A program made the position numbers and the translations under genes. From Actinopolymorpha singaporensis (GTDB taxonomy: Bacteria > Actinomycetota > Actinomycetes > Propionibacteriales > Actinopolymorphaceae): a stretch of DNA of 64,000 nucleotides. The stretch lies in assembly GCF_900104745.1 (NCBI RefSeq), contig NZ_LT629732.1, positions 4,451,981 through 4,515,980 on the forward strand, read 5' to 3'. Below the pieces are notes generated by a model that searched no databases, had not been told where the DNA came from, and saw only the letters and a program-made list of their open reading frames with translations. Positions 60,184-64,000 of the stretch are shown here, piece after piece. How positions within the stretch are numbered: position 1 is the first letter of the stretch; every line of letters begins with the position of its first letter.

Positions 60184-61359
60184 ATGCCCGACGTTCACCC
60201 TGGCGCGGCACGCCGCGTGGTTCTGCTGGTTGGCACGACCAAGGGGGCCTTCTTCCTGCACTCCGACGAGCACCGTCAGGACTGGACGCTCACCGGCCCA
60301 CACCTGGGCGGCTGGGAGGTCTTCAGCCTGCTCGGCGACTCCCGACAGGGCCGCCGGCGGATCTTCGCGGGCACCCACCACCAGTCCGGAGGCGCCACGA
60401 TCCAGGTGAGCGACGATCTGGGCGCCTCCTGGCGCCCGGTCGAGGAGGGGCCGCGGTTCACCCCGCTGGGCGACTTCGACTGGGAGAAGGGACGGTGGAT
60501 CCCCAACCAGCCGGGCACGCAGCGGGAGTGGCGGCTCAACCGCTTCTGGCAGCTCGTCCAGGGTCACGACTCCCAGCCGGACACGGTGTTCGCCGGGTCG
60601 GAGGAGGCGGCGTTGTTCGTCAGTCACGACGCCGGCGAGCACTGGAAGGAGCTGTCCGGGCTGACCGCACACCCCACCCGGCCCGACTGGGGACCCGGTG
60701 CGGCCGGCATGGGCCTGCACACGATCCTGGTCCACCCCGACAACCCCGACCGGATGTGGGTGGCGGCATCGGCGGTCGGGGTGTTCCGAACCGACGACGC
60801 CGGCGCGACCTGGCAGACCTGCAACGCGGGGCTGGACCGCCAGCCGGTGGCCGGCAGATCTGCGGAGATCGGCTACTGCGCCCACAAGATCGTGCTCGAC
60901 CCCGACGATCCGGAGGTCCTCTACATGCAGGACCACGGCGGCGTCAACAAGTCGGTCGACGGTGGCGACAGCTGGTTCCCCATCGAAAAGGGCCTCGGCG
61001 CCGAGGGAGACGAGCGGTTCGGCTTCCCGATGGCCGTCGCCCGCAGCGGGGAGCTCTACATCTTCCCGTTGAAGAACAGCGAGCACCGGGTCGCTCGGGA
61101 CGGCCGGATGATGGTCTACCGCTCCGACGACCGAGGCGAGTCCTGGCAACCGGTCCCGGGCGACTTCGCGGCCACCACCAGCTATGTCAACGTCCTGCGT
61201 GACGGCATGGCCGTCGACTCGCTGGAGCCGCACGGCCTCTACTTCGGCACCAGCTCCGGCGACCTCTTCTACTCCCTCGACCGCGGCACCAGCTGGTCCG
61301 CGATCGAAGGGCGCTTCCCCCGCATCACCTGTGTCAAGACCTGGTTGCTGCCGGCATGA
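60184..61359 (+). CDS. Asp-box (BNR) beta-propeller protein, sialidase-like fold
   Basis: A 391-residue protein with six Asp-boxes (S/T-x-D-x-G-x-x-W): SDDLGASW, SHDAGEHW, TDDAGATW, SVDGGDSW, SDDRGESW and SLDRGTSW. A six-bladed propeller is expected. There is no signal peptide, and I see no sialidase FRIP motif or Arg triad, so glycosidase activity is not supported. The N-terminus (VVLLVGTTKGAFF) is shared with the paralogue at 61681. ATG at 60184 follows TGGAGG. The stop overlaps the MoaD-like gene by 4 nt. Confidence 0.88.
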   Translation: MPDVHPGAARRVVLLVGTTKGAFFLHSDEHRQDWTLTGPHLGGWEVFSLLGDSRQGRRRIFAGTHHQSGGATIQVSDDLGASWRPVEEGPRFTPLGDFDWEKGRWIPNQPGTQREWRLNRFWQLVQGHDSQPDTVFAGSEEAALFVSHDAGEHWKELSGLTAHPTRPDWGPGAAGMGLHTILVHPDNPDRMWVAASAVGVFRTDDAGATWQTCNAGLDRQPVAGRSAEIGYCAHKIVLDPDDPEVLYMQDHGGVNKSVDGGDSWFPIEKGLGAEGDERFGFPMAVARSGELYIFPLKNSEHRVARDGRMMVYRSDDRGESWQPVPGDFAATTSYVNVLRDGMAVDSLEPHGLYFGTSSGDLFYSLDRGTSWSAIEGRFPRITCVKTWLLPA

Positions 61360-61679
61360 CGACCACCGAGCAGCCAACCCGGCGCGACGCATCGGCCGGA
61401 GGGGCCGAGATCACGGTGCGAGTGCCGTCCCTTCTGCGCGACTGTACCGGCGACCGGACGCGGTTTCCGCTCACCGCCGGCACGCTCGCGGAGGCGGTCG
61501 AGGCGCTGCTGACCACCTTCCCTCTTCTGCGCCTGCACCTCGTGGACGAGCAACACCGCCTGCGTCCGCACGTACTCATCTACTTCAACGGCGACAACAT
61601 CGCCTTCCTCGACCAGTCGGACGTCCGGCTCGCACCTGGTGACGAGCTGACCGTGCTGCAGAACGTCTCCGGGGGCTGA
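61356..61679 (+). CDS. Ubiquitin-like MoaD/ThiS family protein
   Basis: A 107-residue beta-grasp protein. After a 17-residue tail, ITVRVPSLLRDCTG starts the fold; LRPHVLIYFNGDNI, LAPGDELTVLQNVSGG end it. The C-terminal Gly-Gly is at the exact end, as required for adenylation and thiocarboxylation or conjugation by an E1-like enzyme. No MoeB/ThiF, MoaE or thiazole genes are near, so a role in molybdopterin or thiamine is not indicated. It overlaps the upstream propeller gene (ATGA) and lies 1 nt before the downstream one. Confidence 0.9.
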   Translation: MTTTEQPTRRDASAGGAEITVRVPSLLRDCTGDRTRFPLTAGTLAEAVEALLTTFPLLRLHLVDEQHRLRPHVLIYFNGDNIAFLDQSDVRLAPGDELTVLQNVSGG

Positions 61680-61680
61680 C

Positions 61681-62880
61681 ATGGCAGGCGTGCCGTCCAG
61701 TTCCCCGGTCAACACCGACGCCGCCCCGGTCCCTGACCAGGGCGGCACGGTCGTGCTGCTGGTGGGGACCACCAAGGGTGCCTTCGTGTTCTGCGCCGAC
61801 CGCGGCCGGATGTCGTGGCGGTGCCTGGGGCCGCTCCTGCCCGGGTGGCAAATCTACGACCTGACGATGCTGCCCACCACCGGCCGGCTGTTGGCCGCGA
61901 CCAACCACCAGGCCTACGGACCCACCGTGCGGGTGAGCGACGACTTCGGCGCCGGCTGGCGTCCGGTGCAGGAGAGCCCGCGATTTCCGGACGGAGGTGG
62001 GCGTAGCGTCCGGGAGATTTGGCGGTTCGGCGGCCCGGAGCGCGGCCCGGGCACGCGCTTGTACGCCGGCACCGCAGACGCCGGGCTGTTCACCTCCGGC
62101 GACGAAGGCGAGTCCTGGACGCTCGTGGAGAGCCTGGACGCGCACCCGACGCGGCCCTTCTGGGACGTGCCCGCCACCGCCGGCAGTCTGCACAGCGTGG
62201 TGCTGGACCCCGCCGATCCCCGTCGGATGTGGGTGGGTGTCGCCGGCGCAGGCGTGTTCGGCTCCGTGGACGGCGGCGCCACCTGGGAGCCGCGCAACTA
62301 CGGCCTGCCACCCGCACCGCCCGGACACCCCCATCCGGAGGTGGGCCGGCACGTGCACAAGCTCGCGATCGACCCGACGCCGCCGCACCCGCTCTACCTC
62401 CAGCACCGCGGCGCCGTCTCGACGTCGACCGACGGTGGGCATTCCTGGCGGCCCGTGCCCGGGAGACTCCCTGGCGCGTTCGGCTTCCCGCTCGCCGTCG
62501 ACCGACACGGAGCCCTCTACGTCGCGCCGCTGGCGGGTCCGGCCGAACGCTACATGCCAGACGGCCGGCTCGGGCTGTACCGCTCGACCGATGCCGGGAC
62601 GACCTGGACCGAATGCCGGCAGGGGCTTCCGGCGACACCGCAGTACGTTTCCGTCCTCCGCGACGCGGTCGCGGTCGACGACCTCGACCCGGTGGGGGTC
62701 TACTTCGGCACCACGTCAGGAGAGCTCTACGCCTCCGCCGACGGTGGCGACACCTGGCGGCGGACACCCGGACAGTTCACCCGGGTCACCAGTGTGCGAG
62801 CCCGTGTGCTCGACCCCGGTGCCGCCACGTGGTTCGACGCCGAGGCCCTCACCGACCGGCTCGGCGCCGGCACGCCCTGA
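61681..62880 (+). CDS. Second Asp-box (BNR) beta-propeller protein
   Basis: A 399-residue paralogue of the protein at 60184. Six Asp-boxes: SDDFGAGW, SGDEGESW, SVDGGATW, STDGGHSW, STDAGTTW, SADGGDTW. Shared anchors with the first paralogue are VVLLVGTTKGAF, AHPTRP-W, YVSVLRDA/YVNVLRDG and GVYFGTTSGELY. There is no signal peptide, so it is probably cytoplasmic. Start ATG 61681, 1 nt after the MoaD stop. The three genes clearly form one unit. Confidence 0.88.
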   Translation: MAGVPSSSPVNTDAAPVPDQGGTVVLLVGTTKGAFVFCADRGRMSWRCLGPLLPGWQIYDLTMLPTTGRLLAATNHQAYGPTVRVSDDFGAGWRPVQESPRFPDGGGRSVREIWRFGGPERGPGTRLYAGTADAGLFTSGDEGESWTLVESLDAHPTRPFWDVPATAGSLHSVVLDPADPRRMWVGVAGAGVFGSVDGGATWEPRNYGLPPAPPGHPHPEVGRHVHKLAIDPTPPHPLYLQHRGAVSTSTDGGHSWRPVPGRLPGAFGFPLAVDRHGALYVAPLAGPAERYMPDGRLGLYRSTDAGTTWTECRQGLPATPQYVSVLRDAVAVDDLDPVGVYFGTTSGELYASADGGDTWRRTPGQFTRVTSVRARVLDPGAATWFDAEALTDRLGAGTP

Positions 62881-62894
62881 GCGGGCATGGAGCA

Positions 62895-62938
62895 ACCACC
62901 CACCCGGGGGGCTCCCACCACCCACCCAGGGGGCTCCC
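62895..62938. repeat. Tandem 22-nt duplication between convergent genes
   Basis: Two directly adjacent 22-nt copies (62895-62916 and 62917-62938) differ at one base. Each contains CCACCC and GGGGGCTCCC. It may affect termination of the propeller operon. It is not a CRISPR, since there is no spacer. Confidence 0.75.
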
Positions 62939-62948
62939 ACCAAGCCGG

Positions 62949-63710
62949 CTAGGGACCGTCCGGGCCAGCTGCGGGGCGGGGCCGGGCACACGCGGCGACA
63001 AGGGCGCGCCGCGCGGCGTGCTCGAGCCGGCGCAGCGCCCGCCGCCGGGAGTCGGCTTCGTACGCCGACGCCGAGCCGCCCTCATCGACCAAAGCGAGCT
63101 CGCAGACCAGCAGGCACCGCCGGGCCCGGGTGGCCAGCGCCTCCGCGCGCGGGGCGTATCCGGGCGGCAGCCCGTCGCGGGAACGGCTGCCCACCTCGCG
63201 CAGGTCTGTCAGCGCCTCGGCCATCTCCGGCCGCCACCGGGCGACGTCGAGGTCGGCGAGGGTGTCAATCACCTCTTGCAGGGTGTGCGCGAGCTCCAGG
63301 GAGGCGTCGCCGAATCCCTCCGGAGGCGCGGGCGTCGCGGCGTACACGCGCCACTGGACGCCGGCCCCGATCACATGCGGCACCAGGCCGAGGCCCGCGC
63401 CCTCGCACACGACCGCCTCGCCCGCCTCGATCGCCGCCTCGGTGAACGCGGGCGGGCCGGCCAGCCCGAGCGGGTCGCCGGGCACCGGCAGGGCGGGGGA
63501 GACGGCCCGGGTGCCGAGGTTGCGCAGCGTGCCCAGCGACAGCAACAGCGGCACCGGCTCGTCCTGACCCGGCAGGCCGATGACGTGGTGGGCGGCGTCG
63601 TCGGCCCGGACGGCCTCGTCGGCCTCGTCCAGGCTGGTCGCGCCGAGCAACCAGGAGTTGGCCCAGGTCGCCAGCCGGACCGCGCGGGGCACCATCGACA
63701 TGGTCGACAT
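62949..63710 (-). CDS. Conserved hypothetical protein
   Basis: A 253-residue protein starting at ATG 63710 (MSTMSMVPRAVRLATWANSW). I do not recognise a characterised family. It has a globular, Ala/Leu/Asp-rich composition, contains VCEGAGLGLVPHVIGAG and VQWRVYAA, and ends in an Arg/Ala-rich helix. No signal or transmembrane helix. It is divergent from the ABC ATPase at 63821. Translation start is supported by a -10 element 7 nt upstream. Confidence 0.75.
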   Translation of the reverse strand: MSTMSMVPRAVRLATWANSWLLGATSLDEADEAVRADDAAHHVIGLPGQDEPVPLLLSLGTLRNLGTRAVSPALPVPGDPLGLAGPPAFTEAAIEAGEAVVCEGAGLGLVPHVIGAGVQWRVYAATPAPPEGFGDASLELAHTLQEVIDTLADLDVARWRPEMAEALTDLREVGSRSRDGLPPGYAPRAEALATRARRCLLVCELALVDEGGSASAYEADSRRRALRRLEHAARRALVAACARPRPAAGPDGP

Positions 63711-63717
63711 GGGTTCC

Positions 63718-63723
63718 AGCGTA
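63718..63723 (-). promoter_or_regulatory. -10 element, leaderless promoter of the hypothetical gene
   Basis: TACGCT on the minus strand ends 7 nt before ATG 63710. Confidence 0.5.
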
Positions 63724-63820
63724 GGGTCCCGCTCCGACAGGCGCGGACCGGTGGAGGCCGGGCGGTGACGCCCTGATCCGCACGCGAGCACGGCGGCGTC
63801 GTGCCGTAGGTTGTGCACCC

Positions 63821-64000
63821 ATGGGGTCTGTACTCGAGCTCACCGACGTCACGATCACCCGTAACGGCACCAAGCTTCTCGACGCGGTGACCTGGTCCGT
63901 CGAGGACACCGACCGGTGGGTGGTGCTCGGTCCCAACGGTGCCGGCAAGACGACTCTGCTGCAGATCGCCTCCGCCCGGATGCACCCCACCAGCGGCACC
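63821..64000 (+). CDS. ABC transporter ATP-binding protein (3' truncated by window end)
   Basis: The first 60 residues of an ABC ATPase. The N-terminal beta-strand region LELTDVTITRNGTKLLD is followed by Walker A GPNGAGKTT (residues 38-46). The gene continues beyond the window. A TAGGTT (63807-63812) lies 8 nt before the ATG and suggests a leaderless or very short leader. The transported substrate cannot be told. Confidence 0.93.
   Translation, partial: MGSVLELTDVTITRNGTKLLDAVTWSVEDTDRWVVLGPNGAGKTTLLQIASARMHPTSGT

Noticed and set aside
58387-61392. A 1001-codon open frame on the minus strand opposite the GH4 and propeller genes
   Set aside because: It is antisense to genes with clear motifs and arises from G/C-rich third positions. 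The translation is Val/Gly/Asp/His-rich with no domain and no conserved start.
61356-61679. Assigning the MoaD-like protein to molybdopterin synthesis (moaD)
   Set aside because: No MoaE, MoeB or other cofactor gene lies near, and the gene is locked between two propeller genes.
60184-62880. Calling the two Asp-box proteins sialidases
   Set aside because: Asp-boxes are structural. I see no FRIP motif, no convincing Arg triad and no secretion signal, so enzymatic sialidase function is not supported.
62895-62938. CRISPR-like repeats
   Set aside because: The two copies are directly adjacent with no spacer, and no cas genes are present.

Overview
The window is a contiguous piece of a very GC-rich actinobacterial chromosome. 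It contains no rRNA or tRNA gene, no CRISPR array and no insertion sequence that I could recognise. The actinobacterial assignment rests on a BldD regulator with an intact c-di-GMP signature, an actinobacterial-type integration host factor (mIHF), a helicase-degenerate PriA, a LexA box of the actinobacterial TCGAAC-N4-GTTCGA type, and many leaderless promoters of the form TAnnnT followed 6-8 nt later by ATG or GTG. From memory, gene order from alaS through metK, priA and ribH resembles Streptomyces and other high-GC Gram-positives. The best guess is a Propionibacteriales-like genus (Actinopolymorpha or Kribbella type), but the genus cannot be fixed from this window alone.

Layout. 1-5797: an Opp/Dpp-type peptide ABC transporter, whose first permease is cut by the window edge. 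5834-17021: rarA, then DUF948, a small membrane protein, alaS, ruvX, mltG, aroE, prepilin peptidase, aroC, aroK and aroB. This joins DNA maintenance, alanyl-tRNA synthesis, peptidoglycan termination and the shikimate pathway. 17056-18450: three minus-strand genes (a Cys-rich zinc protein, a MerR regulator, and a membrane protein with two L7/L12-type modules). 18551-21208: aroQ, an Xaa-Pro aminopeptidase, efp and nusB. 21579-25352: a four-gene OpuC-type osmoprotectant ABC transporter sitting between nusB and bldD. 25663-26166: bldD on the minus strand with a matching operator. 26540-34994: the pyrimidine operon pyrR-pyrB-pyrC-carA-carB/pyrF. Here carB and pyrF are one uninterrupted reading frame and no pyrD is present. 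35037-46425: cysQ, mihF, gmk, rpoZ, coaBC, a small membrane protein, a LexA-controlled radical SAM protein, metK, priA, a HAD hydrolase, a Nudix hydrolase (minus), def and fmt. 46425-53199: rsmB, rpe, a cupin protein, an FMN riboswitch with ribE-ribM-ribBA-ribH, and a SixA-type phosphatase. 53293-58359 (minus): a DrrAB-type exporter with its PadR regulator, serB, and an SDR oxidoreductase. 58483-62880: a GH4 glycosidase followed by a compact three-gene unit in which a ubiquitin-like MoaD/ThiS protein lies between two paralogous six-Asp-box propeller proteins. 62949-64000: a minus-strand conserved hypothetical and the start of an ABC ATPase.

How the genes work together. Several metabolic blocks carry their control elements in the DNA. 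The pyr operon has a PyrR-binding RNA hairpin nested in a stem that hides the pyrR ribosome binding site. The rib operon has a complete FMN riboswitch plus mutually exclusive downstream stems. bldD has a palindromic BldD box beside its -10. The radical SAM gene has a perfect LexA box. The points most worth following up are the CarB-PyrF fusion joined by a repeat-encoded linker, the propeller-MoaD-propeller operon (no role known to me), the duplicated L7/L12-like membrane protein, and the readable RNA switches.
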